NCBI RefSeq assembly: GCF_004354365.1
Contig: NZ_SJCY01000001.1
Coordinates: 310,001 to 374,000 of the forward strand
Direction of reading: 5' to 3'
Source of the DNA: Pedobacter changchengzhani
Lineage (GTDB): Bacteria > Bacteroidota > Bacteroidia > Sphingobacteriales > Sphingobacteriaceae
DNA length: 64,000 nucleotides
Part shown: in pieces, positions 1-7,244 of the stretch
How positions within the stretch are numbered: position 1 is the first letter of the stretch
Layout: every line of letters starts with the position of its first letter
Notes under the pieces: generated by a model
Database searches by the model: none
What the model saw: the letters and a program-made list of their open reading frames with translations, nothing else
What the model was told of the DNA's origin: nothing
Translations under genes and position numbers: made by a program

Positions 1-591
1 ACAGAGGGCGATCAATTTACGGCGCTGTCTCAGGTTTCTGCTACCGATGGTGAAGTGGCCAAGCTTAAAAATCAGTATGCAAATTATAAAAAACGGCAGG
101 GTTTTTACATCATAACTGCGCCGCAAGATGGGCAGATGATGCGATCGGCAAAGGCTGGAATTGGCGAAACGGTAAAGGAAGGCGAGCAATTAATGCAAAT
201 TGTGCCCAGCCGTTTCGATCCTGTTGTAGAAATGTTTATCAACCCTTTAGATGTTTCTTTAGTTAGCATTGGCGAAAAAGTACAAATTCAATTTGATGGT
301 TTCCCGGCTATCGTTTTTTCGGGCTGGCCCGATGCTTCTTACGGTATATTTGAAGGCAAAGTTGTAGCCATTGACCAAGCTATTAACGTAAACGGACAGT
401 TTAAGGTTTGGGTTGCGCCATCTGGAAATGATAAATGGCCTAAAGAAATTAGATTTGGTTCGGGTACGCAAAATATCACGTTGTTAAAAGATGTTCGGTT
501 GGGTTATGAATTGTGGAGGCAGATTAATGGTTTCCCGCCAGATTTTTATCAGGCACCAAAAACCGAAAAGAAAGGAACAAATGAAAAGTAA
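1..591 (+). CDS. Efflux periplasmic adaptor (HlyD/membrane-fusion family), C-terminal part
   Basis: The reading frame is open from base 1, so the gene starts upstream of the window; about 196 codons are visible. The visible part fits the end of a membrane-fusion protein: the return of a coiled coil, a lipoyl-like half (TAPQDGQMMR, then GETVKEGEQLMQIVP) and a beta-barrel segment. In this family the protein joins an inner-membrane transporter to a TolC-like outer-membrane channel. The stop overlaps the start of the next gene, an outer-membrane efflux protein, by 11 bases, which supports one export operon. The transporter partner would lie upstream, and the substrate cannot be inferred. Confidence 0.8.
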   Translation, partial: TEGDQFTALSQVSATDGEVAKLKNQYANYKKRQGFYIITAPQDGQMMRSAKAGIGETVKEGEQLMQIVPSRFDPVVEMFINPLDVSLVSIGEKVQIQFDGFPAIVFSGWPDASYGIFEGKVVAIDQAINVNGQFKVWVAPSGNDKWPKEIRFGSGTQNITLLKDVRLGYELWRQINGFPPDFYQAPKTEKKGTNEK

Positions 592-2002
592 ATTCTTTTT
601 TAGCCTACTTTTTTTGCTGATTAATGTGGCTGCCCAAGGTAAAAATTTGCAAGACACACTTTTTTATAAAAACTTTTTATCAATTGTTAAGGCTTATCAC
701 CCAATAGCTCAACAAGCAAATTTGCTTAGCGGCTTGGCACAAGCAAAAAGAACGAAAGCATTGGGTGGTTTCGACCCAAAAATTGAAGCAGAATTTGACC
801 AAAAATACTTTAACGGTACAAGATATTATTCGTTTTTTACGCCACAATTAAAATTGCCTTTGTGGTATGGTGTCGAGTTAAAAGGATCGTATTCTACCGC
901 AGATGGTGTTTACCTTAACCCCGAAAGTAAATTGCCTAAAGAGGGCTTGGCATACGCGGGCATTAGTTTTAATTTAGGTAAGGGTTTGTTTATTGATGAA
1001 CGGCGTGCAGACTTGAAAAAAGCCCAAATTTTTGCCGAATCGTATAAAAATGAAGGGGCAATTGCTTTAAATGATTTGTTTTTAGATGCTGGAACGCAGT
1101 ATATTGATTGGCAAACAAAATACAAACTGGTTAAAGTTTATCAAAATGCCTTAAAATTGGCTAAGGAAAGGCAAAGAGCTGTTATACTCAGCGTTAAAAA
1201 CGGAGATAAGCCTGCAATTGATAGTGTAGAAGCACTTTTAACCGTTCGCCAACGAGAAATTAGTTTGCAAGAAGCCAACTTAGATTTTAAAAGTAGTCAG
1301 CAACTTTTAAGTGATTTTTTATGGCGCAATAACAACCAAAATATAGATGCAAATAAGTTGGAAATTGTACCTCAAGATTTGTTTATACAACCCGTCGATG
1401 TAAATGGCGGTATTAGTGATAATCCAAAACTATTAAACTACGATTTTAAGATTAAAGAACTGAATATCGAAAGAAAATTAAAAGCAGATAATTTAAAACC
1501 TGAATTAAAAGTACAACTCGGCCTTTTAAATGAAGGCAAAACTTTTATCGGGCCAATTAATTCGGCCTATTATCAAAATAATAATAAGGTAAATGTTGGA
1601 TTCTCGTTTCCCCTTACCCTTGCAAAAGCTAGAGGTGATTTGGCGGAAACAAAAATTAAAATTAAACAGACGGAGCTGGCACAAATTGATTTAAGAAACC
1701 AGTTAACGAATAAAATTACGCAGAATAATTTTGAAATCGCTACGCTGGAAAGTCAGATAAAATTATTGCAAAGTACATATACTTTTTCCAACCAACTTTT
1801 AACAGGTGAAGAAACTAAATTTAAATTAGGAGAAAGCTCTTTGTTCCTAATAAATTCTCGAGAAAATAAATTAATAGAGGTAACCGAAAAACTACTAAAT
1901 ACCGAGTTTAAATTACATAAAGCTAAAATTAAAAACCTTTGGATTTTGGGTAATATTGGTGGCAGTATTGATGATGAGCCAGATGTAAATTTGTTGAAAT
2001 AA
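581..2002 (+). CDS. TolC-like outer-membrane efflux protein
   Basis: The frame is open from 491, but the start is placed at ATG 581 because it gives a clean signal peptide (MKSKFFFSLLFLLINVAAQG) after an AAAGGA purine stretch, and it overlaps the adaptor stop. The mature protein of about 450 residues has long helical stretches rich in Gln, Lys, Glu and Leu with two related halves, as expected for the TolC family, whose trimers form an outer-membrane channel and periplasmic tunnel. It should work with the adaptor encoded just upstream. The match rests on architecture and context rather than on a diagnostic motif. Confidence 0.8.
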   Translation: MKSKFFFSLLFLLINVAAQGKNLQDTLFYKNFLSIVKAYHPIAQQANLLSGLAQAKRTKALGGFDPKIEAEFDQKYFNGTRYYSFFTPQLKLPLWYGVELKGSYSTADGVYLNPESKLPKEGLAYAGISFNLGKGLFIDERRADLKKAQIFAESYKNEGAIALNDLFLDAGTQYIDWQTKYKLVKVYQNALKLAKERQRAVILSVKNGDKPAIDSVEALLTVRQREISLQEANLDFKSSQQLLSDFLWRNNNQNIDANKLEIVPQDLFIQPVDVNGGISDNPKLLNYDFKIKELNIERKLKADNLKPELKVQLGLLNEGKTFIGPINSAYYQNNNKVNVGFSFPLTLAKARGDLAETKIKIKQTELAQIDLRNQLTNKITQNNFEIATLESQIKLLQSTYTFSNQLLTGEETKFKLGESSLFLINSRENKLIEVTEKLLNTEFKLHKAKIKNLWILGNIGGSIDDEPDVNLLK

Positions 2003-2014
2003 ATGTAAAATATT

Positions 2015-2713
2015 ATGATTGATGCTTTAATTCCATTGCTCTCACTAATCGCACTCGAAGTTATTCTAGGTATGGATAATATCATTTTTATATCTATCCT
2101 TGCCGATAAACTTCCCGAAGAGAATAGAAATAAGCTTCGTTATTGGGGTATTGGTTTAGCAATGGTTATGCGCCTTTGTTTATTGGCGGTAATTTCGTGG
2201 ATTTTAAAGTTAGACCAAACCTTATTTACATTGTTCGACATTGAATTTTCTGGTAAAGGTTTAATTTTAATCGGTGGTGGATTGTTTCTGATCTACAAAA
2301 GTACCAAAGAGATTTATCACAATACGGAGGTGGCTAGTAATGGCGGTTTACCTGTTACTCATGTAAAGAGTTTTGGGAAACTTTTAACCGAGGTAATTAT
2401 TTTAGATTTGGTATTCTCCATCGATTCTATTATTACAGCAGTAGGCATGGTGCAAGAATTATGGATTATGTACACTGCAGTTATTGTAACAGTGGTTATT
2501 ATGCTAATTGCATCCAAACCTATTTCCGAATTTATTAGGAAACATCCTTCCTTTAAAATATTGGCATTGTGTTTTTTGATGATGATTGGTTTAGCTTTGA
2601 TCGCCGAAGGCTTTCATTTTCAGATACCAAAAGGTTATATTTATTTCTCGATGGGTTTTGCCTTTTTAGTTGACATTATACAAATGAAGGTGATTAAAAA
2701 CAAGGTTGCCTAA
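2015..2713 (+). CDS. TerC-family integral membrane protein
   Basis: A 232-residue protein with about seven hydrophobic segments. It carries the TerC family hallmarks: acidic residues inside membrane helices in LEVILGMDNIIFI near the N-terminus and VFSIDSIITAVGM in the second half. TerC and its relatives (YgdQ, YoaE, Alx) are linked to tellurite resistance and manganese or metal-ion handling, but the transported ion cannot be read from the sequence. It starts 12 bases after the efflux gene, so it may be cotranscribed, although the functional link is unclear. Confidence 0.85.
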   Translation: MIDALIPLLSLIALEVILGMDNIIFISILADKLPEENRNKLRYWGIGLAMVMRLCLLAVISWILKLDQTLFTLFDIEFSGKGLILIGGGLFLIYKSTKEIYHNTEVASNGGLPVTHVKSFGKLLTEVIILDLVFSIDSIITAVGMVQELWIMYTAVIVTVVIMLIASKPISEFIRKHPSFKILALCFLMMIGLALIAEGFHFQIPKGYIYFSMGFAFLVDIIQMKVIKNKVA

Positions 2714-2824
2714 ATACTGGTAATTCGCTCCATTTTATTTTCAACTATTTTGCTATAAATATGCTATCCTTATTTGGATTAAATCTAAAGAAAGATTAAC
2801 TTGCGCTAGATTTACGGAGCGATG

Positions 2825-2844
2825 ATGATTTCTAATCATTTTTT
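2825..2844 (+). terminator. Weak terminator-like hairpin between terC-like gene and feoA
   Basis: ATGATT and AATCAT pair around a TCT loop and are followed by a run of T. The stem has only 6 bp and is AT-rich, so termination may be partial. Confidence 0.4.
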
Positions 2845-2877
2845 AAAGGTTCGGAAAATTATTAATACCGCAAAAAG

Positions 2878-3093
2878 ATGAAACTTTCGCATTTAAAAGT
2901 TGGGCAAACAGGAACAATAGTTGCATTTACAGATTTAGAAATGTCTGTTAAATTGATGGAAATGGGATGTTTGCCAGGTGAAATGGTAGAAGTTGAGCGT
3001 TTTGCGCCTTTTGGCGATCCAATGGCTATTAGAGTAGCGGGTTATCAACTTTGTTTACGTAAAAGCGAAGCCTCGGTAATTATTATTCAATAA
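2878..3093 (+). CDS. feoA: FeoA-family protein
   Basis: A 71-residue protein with an SH3-like FeoA fold signature: an N-terminal beta strand, VKLMEMGCLPGE in the middle, then VERFAPFGDPMAIRV and the final strand. FeoA is a small cytoplasmic partner of the ferrous iron transporter FeoB. It sits 11 bases upstream of feoB on the same strand, the usual arrangement. Its size is typical of stand-alone FeoA. Confidence 0.93.
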   Translation: MKLSHLKVGQTGTIVAFTDLEMSVKLMEMGCLPGEMVEVERFAPFGDPMAIRVAGYQLCLRKSEASVIIIQ

Positions 3094-3104
3094 ACACTTT
3101 CATT

Positions 3105-5210
3105 TTGAACCTTAGAATTGCATTAGTTGGTAATCCCAATACAGGTAAATCGACCCTTTTTAACCGGTTAACTGGTTTAAATCAAAAAATAGGGAATTTT
3201 CCGGGTATTACAGTTGATAAAAAACTAGGCTATGCTAAACTAAATAACGGTAAACAAATTGAACTTATCGATTTGCCGGGTACATATAGTTTGTATCCAA
3301 AAAGTGCCGATGAGGGTATTGTATTTCAGGTTTTAGCCGATCATAAAAATTCTAGTCACCCCGATGTTGTTGTGTTAGTTGTAGATGCTTCTAACCTCAA
3401 ACGCAATATGCTTTTATATTCGCAAGTTGCAGATTTGGGTATTCCGATGGTTTTGGCATTAAACATGGTCGATCTTTCGGATAAACAAGGTGTAAAAATT
3501 GATGCGAATGCCTTAGCAACTAAACTGGGCGTTCAGGTTATTCCGATTTCGGCTAGAAATAATGTGGGCATCCATTTACTAAAGCAGGCGATAGAAAATA
3601 CTAGTATTGCTACTCAAGTTAAAGAAGTTGATGTAAATTTTCTTGCTCCAGATGCCATAAACGCAGTTAAAAAGAGAATAAACTCAGATAACGATTATTT
3701 TGCGTTACAGGTTTTGCATCAGCATGAGCATTTAAAATTCTTCACAGAAAGTGAGCAGGCCGATATCGAACAAATAGAGAAGTCACATCATTTTGAGTCA
3801 TCAAAAATACAAGCTGCCGAAACAATTGCCAGATATAAACATTTAAGCGGTATTTTAAGTAGCGTGGTTACCGAGAATGAACAGATACAAAAGTTCTCTT
3901 TCAGCGATAAGTTAGATACAGTTTTAACCCATAAAATTTGGGGATTTGCCATTTTCTTATTGATCCTATTTATCGTTTTCAACGCCATATTTGCTTGGTC
4001 TTCTTATCCCATGGCATGGATAGAAAGTGGTTTTGGCTGGATTACAGAAACCGGACATAATTATTTGCCAGCAGGTATGTTAACCGATCTTTTGTTGGAT
4101 GGTGTTATTGCAGGCTTGGGTGGTATATTTGTTTTTATTCCTCAAATTGCAATTCTTTTTGCTTTTATATCCATTTTGGAAGATACCGGTTACATGGCCC
4201 GTGTTACTTTTATGATGGATAAAGTAATGAGCAAGGTTGGTTTAAACGGTAAATCGGTGGTGCCAATGATTGGTGGTTTGGCCTGTGCGGTACCTTCCAT
4301 TATGGCTGCTCGAAATATTGAAAATTGGAAAGATAGGATGATTACCATTATGGTAACGCCATTAATAAGTTGCTCTGCACGTTTACCAGTTTATATTTTA
4401 CTTATTTCGTTAATTATCCCATCAAAAACAATTTTTGGTATCATCAGTTTGCAAGGTTTGGCCTTAATGATTATGTATTTAATCAGTTTTGTTGCTGCTA
4501 TTGTGGTGGCTTGGGTCATGAAGATCATCATCAAATCGAAAGAAAAATCATACTTTATTATGGAGTTGCCAGTATATCGTATGCCCCGTTGGAAGAATGT
4601 TTTCTATACCATGTTCGAGAAATCTAAAACGTTTGTTTTTGAGGCGGGTAAAGTTATTATCGCAATTTCTATTATTTTATGGGTTATGGCTTCTTTCGCG
4701 CCAGGAAATAGGTTTGAAAAAATTGATGCAAAATATGTCTCAACTTTATCAGATACCACCAAAAATCTTACGCATACAAAAACTTTAATTGCCTCAGAGA
4801 AATTAGAAAATTCTTACGTAGGTATTTTGGGGCATGCTATAGAACCAGCCATTAGGCCTTTAGGTTACGATTGGAAAATAGGCATTGGTTTAATCACATC
4901 TTTTGCTGCCCGCGAAGCTTTTGTTGGTACGATGGCTACAATTTACAGTGTAGATGGGGGCGAGGGCGATCAAGCCACTATAAGTCAGCGTATGAAAGCT
5001 TCTGTAAATAGCAAAACCGGCTTACCCGTTTACACCTTCGCAACCGGGATATCTTTAATGTTATTTTACGCCTTCGCAATGCAGTGCATGAGTACCGTTG
5101 CGGTTGTTTACCGAGAAACAAAGGGTTGGAAATGGCCAGTTATTCAGTTAACTTACATGACGGCAATGGCATACATAGCTGCACTAATTGCTTATCAGCT
5201 TTTAAAGTAG
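3105..5210 (+). CDS. feoB: Ferrous iron transporter FeoB
   Basis: A 701-residue protein with an N-terminal G domain and a C-terminal membrane domain. The G1 motif GNPNTGKST lies near residues 9-17, G3 is DLPGTYSL and G4 is NMVD. The membrane half has the conserved GYMARVTFMMD and PLISCSARLPVY gate motifs. FeoB imports Fe(II) across the inner membrane in a GTP-dependent way. The only plausible start is TTG 3105, 11 bases after the feoA stop, because it places G1 at the usual distance from the N-terminus. No separate FeoC is visible. Confidence 0.96.
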   Translation: MNLRIALVGNPNTGKSTLFNRLTGLNQKIGNFPGITVDKKLGYAKLNNGKQIELIDLPGTYSLYPKSADEGIVFQVLADHKNSSHPDVVVLVVDASNLKRNMLLYSQVADLGIPMVLALNMVDLSDKQGVKIDANALATKLGVQVIPISARNNVGIHLLKQAIENTSIATQVKEVDVNFLAPDAINAVKKRINSDNDYFALQVLHQHEHLKFFTESEQADIEQIEKSHHFESSKIQAAETIARYKHLSGILSSVVTENEQIQKFSFSDKLDTVLTHKIWGFAIFLLILFIVFNAIFAWSSYPMAWIESGFGWITETGHNYLPAGMLTDLLLDGVIAGLGGIFVFIPQIAILFAFISILEDTGYMARVTFMMDKVMSKVGLNGKSVVPMIGGLACAVPSIMAARNIENWKDRMITIMVTPLISCSARLPVYILLISLIIPSKTIFGIISLQGLALMIMYLISFVAAIVVAWVMKIIIKSKEKSYFIMELPVYRMPRWKNVFYTMFEKSKTFVFEAGKVIIAISIILWVMASFAPGNRFEKIDAKYVSTLSDTTKNLTHTKTLIASEKLENSYVGILGHAIEPAIRPLGYDWKIGIGLITSFAAREAFVGTMATIYSVDGGEGDQATISQRMKASVNSKTGLPVYTFATGISLMLFYAFAMQCMSTVAVVYRETKGWKWPVIQLTYMTAMAYIAALIAYQLLK

Positions 5211-5232
5211 GTTATTGCCCAAAAATTTTTTT

Positions 5233-5253
5233 CCCCTAAACCCCCAAAAGGGG
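5233..5253. repeat. CCCC/GGGG palindromic intergenic repeat
   Basis: A short GC-rich inverted repeat (CCCCTAAACCCCC, then AAAAGGGG) in the AT-rich gap after feoB. It belongs to the same style of element as those at 8643-8683, 9358-9426, 42376-42470 and 54303-54339. The rest of the 5211-5427 gap holds no gene. Confidence 0.6.
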
Positions 5254-5427
5254 ATTTTTAGGCGCAATGCAAATCGTAGCGTTTCGTCTCTAGCTTTTTT
5301 TTAGCCTTTAACTTTCAACTTTTTTTCCCAAACCCCAAAGTGCGCATTTAGACGCTAAACATAACTATCTTTAATCTTTTTATCGAACGGTGCCAACTCA
5401 TATCTCATCACTTATATCTCATAACTA

Positions 5428-5904
5428 CTAGCCAAGCTCAATCTGCCTTTTAATGCTTTCTTCTAACGATATTAAAGTTTCCGTGCGTTGAATGCCATTT
5501 ACAGCTTGAATTTCTTCGTTTAGCACATGGCGTAAATGATTCGTATCTCTGCAAATAATTTTGGCGAACATACTGTAAGCGCCCGTGGTATAATGCAATT
5601 CAACAACTTCTTTAATTTTACTCAATTGCGCAACAGCATCTTTATACTGAATTCCTTTTTCTAAGTAAATTCCTAAGAAAGCACAAATATCATAACCAGC
5701 TTTCTGCGGATCTATAATTAAGTGGGAACCCTTTATAATACCCATTTCTTGCAATTTTTTCATTCTAACATGAATCGTTCCACCCGAAACAATTAAATCT
5801 TTTGCAATTTCTGTGTAAGGTTTTGTGGCATCCTGCATCAATTGCTTTAAAATATCAATGTCTAGGTTGTCAATTTCTAAATTGGGATTGTCTTTTTTAA
5901 GCAT
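5428..5904 (-). CDS. Lrp/AsnC-family transcriptional regulator
   Basis: A 158-residue protein with an N-terminal winged helix-turn-helix (DNLDIDILKQLMQDA, then YTEIAKDL and GTIHVRMKKLQEMGII) and a C-terminal RAM/AsnC ligand domain (GAYSMFAKIICRDTNHLRHVL). This family senses amino acids and forms octamers on DNA. It is divergent from the tRNA-like gene pair and sits two transcription units before the trp operon. Regulation of either is possible, but nothing in the sequence shows it. Confidence 0.92.
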   Translation of the reverse strand: MLKKDNPNLEIDNLDIDILKQLMQDATKPYTEIAKDLIVSGGTIHVRMKKLQEMGIIKGSHLIIDPQKAGYDICAFLGIYLEKGIQYKDAVAQLSKIKEVVELHYTTGAYSMFAKIICRDTNHLRHVLNEEIQAVNGIQRTETLISLEESIKRQIELG

Positions 5905-5977
5905 ATTTTTGAATTTTCATAAGCGAATTTACAAATAATTATCAATATTATAAAAATAAAATTAATTGTTTAAAAAA

Positions 5978-6009
5978 TTTGCAAGGTATTGCAGGTTCTA
6001 TTACATTTG
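5978..6009 (+). promoter_or_regulatory. Bacteroidetes-type promoter for the tRNA-like pair
   Basis: TTTG at 5978-5981 and TACATTTG at 6002-6009 are separated by 20 bases and fit the Bacteroidetes sigma-A consensus TTTG-N17/20-TAnnTTTG exactly. It faces the two tRNA-like genes, with the first mature end about 50 bases downstream. Confidence 0.7.
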
Positions 6010-6034
6010 TAGTAAGCAATAACAAAAAAAGGAT

Positions 6035-6046
6035 CGTTCTTTAACA
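6035..6046 (+). promoter_or_regulatory. boxA-like motif in the leader of the tRNA-like pair
   Basis: CGTTCTTTAACA matches the E. coli rrn boxA TGCTCTTTAACA at 10 of 12 positions. It lies between the promoter and the first tRNA-like gene, where an antitermination element of a stable-RNA operon would be expected. The call is inferred from sequence similarity. Confidence 0.4.
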
Positions 6047-6060
6047 ATTGCTAAACATAA

Positions 6061-6168
6061 TGTAGGGTGGTGAAACAGGCAGACACACCTCCTTGTCTCG
6101 GTGGCGGAGAAATTGGAAAATCAGTAATGACTAACCACTCCTTGAAGGTTCGATTCCTTCCCCTACAG
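6061..6168 (+). tRNA. tRNA-like RNA 1, Leu-like body with large variable arm, GUC at the anticodon position
   Basis: The acceptor arms TGTAGGG (6061-6067) and CCCTACA (6161-6167) pair fully, followed by G73 and no encoded CCA. The D arm GTG...CAC contains GG like tRNA-Leu, and the T arm is GAAGG/TTCGATT/CCTTC. The anticodon arm is CCTCC (6088-6092), loop TTGTCTC, GGTGG (6100-6104), with a central U-U mismatch, GTC at the anticodon position and U at position 37, which is abnormal. The variable region is 39 nt (6105-6143) with a GGAG/CTCC stem and an inner TCA-GTAA-TGA hairpin. The Leu-like body, G73 and Asp-type anticodon do not agree, so a decoding role is uncertain. Confidence 0.7.
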
Positions 6169-6262
6169 CAACTAAGTATTAAGTTGTACGTAATAGGTTG
6201 TAAGTTTTAAATACACATTTAGCTTATTACTTAAAACCTAACACTTATAACTAAGTTAACAA

Positions 6263-6406
6263 TGTTGGGTGGTGAAATTGGCAGACACGCCTCCTTGTCT
6301 CGGTGGTGGGGAATAATGGGACAAACGCAGTTTATTGGGTTGACCACAATTAATTTTTTGAATTGTAGCTAACTACCCCTTGAAGGTTCGACTCCTTCCC
6401 CAACAG
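6263..6406 (+). tRNA. tRNA-like RNA 2, same anticodon arm, 75-nt variable region
   Basis: The acceptor TGTTGGG (6263-6269)/CCCAACA (6399-6405) differs from copy 1 by a compensating A-T to T-A change, so the stem is under selection. The D arm GTG...CAC and T arm GAAGG/CCTTC are intact, and G73 follows without CCA. The 17 bases of the anticodon arm (6290-6306) are identical to copy 1. The variable region (6307-6381) is 75 nt, closed by GGGG/CCCC, with inner hairpins AAAC-GCA-GTTT and ACAATT/AATTGT. This is far longer than the usual 11-23 nt variable arm of type II tRNAs. It could be a decoding tRNA, a regulatory tRNA-like RNA or a decaying copy. Confidence 0.65.
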
Positions 6407-6435
6407 CATTTTTATGAATAATAAGTTAGTTAATT

Positions 6436-6465
6436 GAGCAGTCCTGGATAGGTTGCTCTTTTTCT
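6436..6465 (+). terminator. Rho-independent terminator after the tRNA-like pair
   Basis: GAGCA (6436-6440) pairs with TGCTC (6454-6458), with an inner CCT/AGG helix, followed by TTTTTCTTTTT. It closes the tRNA-like transcription unit. Confidence 0.75.
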
Positions 6466-6499
6466 TTTTAAAGGTATTTTAAATGCAGACTATATAAAC

Positions 6500-6531
6500 T
6501 TTGTTTACTTAGTTATTAAAACCTATTTTTG
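6500..6531 (+). promoter_or_regulatory. Bacteroidetes-type promoter for the 4-TM protein gene
   Basis: TTTG (6500-6503), a 20-base spacer and TATTTTTG (6524-6531) fit the consensus. The start would lie about 12 bases before ATG 6550, which also argues against the in-frame TTG at 6529 as a start codon. Confidence 0.65.
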
Positions 6532-6549
6532 AATAAATATATAATAACA

Positions 6550-6993
6550 ATGTACGATATTTTAAAAAATACACACTCTGGATGGCGTTACGTGGTTTTC
6601 ATTTTATTGATTATCGCAGTAGTAAAAGCATTAATAGGTTGGATGGGTAATAAAACTTATACCGAAGGCGACAAAAAGTTAAACCTTTTAACCTTCGTAA
6701 GTGCTCATATTCAACTGCTAATGGGTTTAGCCTTATATTTTTTAGGCAATTGGTACAAAGTTGATAGCAGTAATGCAATTGGCCGGTATTGGAAAATGGA
6801 ACACATCAGCATGATGATTATTGCCATAATTTTAATCACTGTTGGTAATGCGAAATCCAAAAAAGCAGTTGATGGTGTCGCTAAACACCGTACAATAGCA
6901 CTGTTTTTCGGCATTGCGCTAATTATAATTATCGTCGCAATTTTGTTAATGACCAAAAGTATCCCCGGAACAACATTTTTCGGAATGTCTTAA
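6550..6993 (+). CDS. Four-TM conserved membrane protein (cytochrome b-like family of Bacteroidetes)
   Basis: Starting at ATG 6550 the protein is 147 residues (MYDILKNTHSGWRYVVF), with four hydrophobic helices. His residues lie at or near membrane segments (THSGWRY, VSAHIQLLMGL, KMEHISMM, KHRTI), the pattern of small b-type cytochrome-like proteins often annotated in Bacteroidetes as cytochrome B. Heme binding is not demonstrated. The upstream TTG at 6529 overlaps the promoter -7 element and was rejected. It is monocistronic between the tRNA-like terminator and the trp leader. Confidence 0.7.
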   Translation: MYDILKNTHSGWRYVVFILLIIAVVKALIGWMGNKTYTEGDKKLNLLTFVSAHIQLLMGLALYFLGNWYKVDSSNAIGRYWKMEHISMMIIAIILITVGNAKSKKAVDGVAKHRTIALFFGIALIIIIVAILLMTKSIPGTTFFGMS

Positions 6994-7011
6994 ACGGTAG
7001 ATTTAATAAAA

Positions 7012-7042
7012 TTTGGTTATTTCAAAATTCTTTATATTTTTG
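7012..7042 (+). promoter_or_regulatory. trp operon promoter
   Basis: TTTG (7012-7015), a 19-base spacer and TATTTTTG (7035-7042). Transcription would begin at or within a few bases of the leader-peptide ATG at 7049, so the leader mRNA may be nearly leaderless. Confidence 0.65.
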
Positions 7043-7048
7043 CTACTT

Positions 7049-7126
7049 ATGATTAACAATATACATTCATGGCTTTGGCAAAGTAATTCAACACGGATTG
7101 CGCTGGCTGCGTATGCAAAAATATAA
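7049..7126 (+). CDS. trpL: trp leader peptide (attenuation sensor)
   Basis: A 25-codon ORF from ATG 7049 to TAA 7124-7126 encodes a peptide with Trp-Leu-Trp at codons 8-10 (TGG at 7070 and 7076). Two Trp codons in a 25-residue peptide just upstream of trpE are the classic signature of ribosome-mediated attenuation. The ORF lies between a good promoter and a strong terminator, and its distal part (codons 18-20, GCGCTGGCT) is the antiterminator strand. Too short for standard gene callers. Confidence 0.8.
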   Translation: MINNIHSWLWQSNSTRIALAAYAKI

Positions 7127-7169
7127 GTTTATCAACCTAAACCTAAAGTAACCATTAGAAGCCCGGCGT
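7100..7169 (+). promoter_or_regulatory. Antiterminator pairing of the trp attenuator
   Basis: GCGCTGGCT (7100-7108), inside the leader ORF, can pair with AGCCCGGCGT (7160-7169), the 5' arm of the terminator: nine pairs with one bulged C and two G-U pairs. A ribosome stalled on the Trp codons (7070-7078) would leave 7100-7108 free to form this helix. A ribosome reaching the stop codon (7124) would cover it and let the terminator form. Confidence 0.7.
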
Positions 7170-7198
7170 AGAACCACACGTCGGGCTTTTTATTTTTT
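7159..7198 (+). terminator. trp attenuator terminator
   Basis: AAGCCCGGCGT (7159-7169) pairs with ACGTCGGGCTT (7178-7188), an 11-bp stem with one G-U pair, an 8-nt loop and the U-tract TTTTATTTTTT. It lies 46 bases before the trpE start and after the leader stop. Confidence 0.9.
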
Positions 7199-7244
7199 AA
7201 AAATAAGCCTTGAGTCTTTTACCTTACGTCTTACACACTATAAA

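Noticed and set aside
4370-4788. Plus-strand ORFs within feoB
   Set aside because: They lie in another frame under a strongly conserved coding region.
6307-6381. Intron in the second tRNA-like gene
   Set aside because: The extra length is in the variable region, not the anticodon loop, is far too short for a group I intron, and the anticodon arm is intact and identical to copy 1.
6061-6406. tmRNA-like molecules
   Set aside because: An intact D arm with GG and an anticodon-like arm are present, and no tag reading frame or pseudoknot region is seen.
7049-7200. T-box or tryptophan riboswitch in front of trpE
   Set aside because: There is no T-box sequence or specifier stem, and the short leader with tandem Trp codons explains the region.
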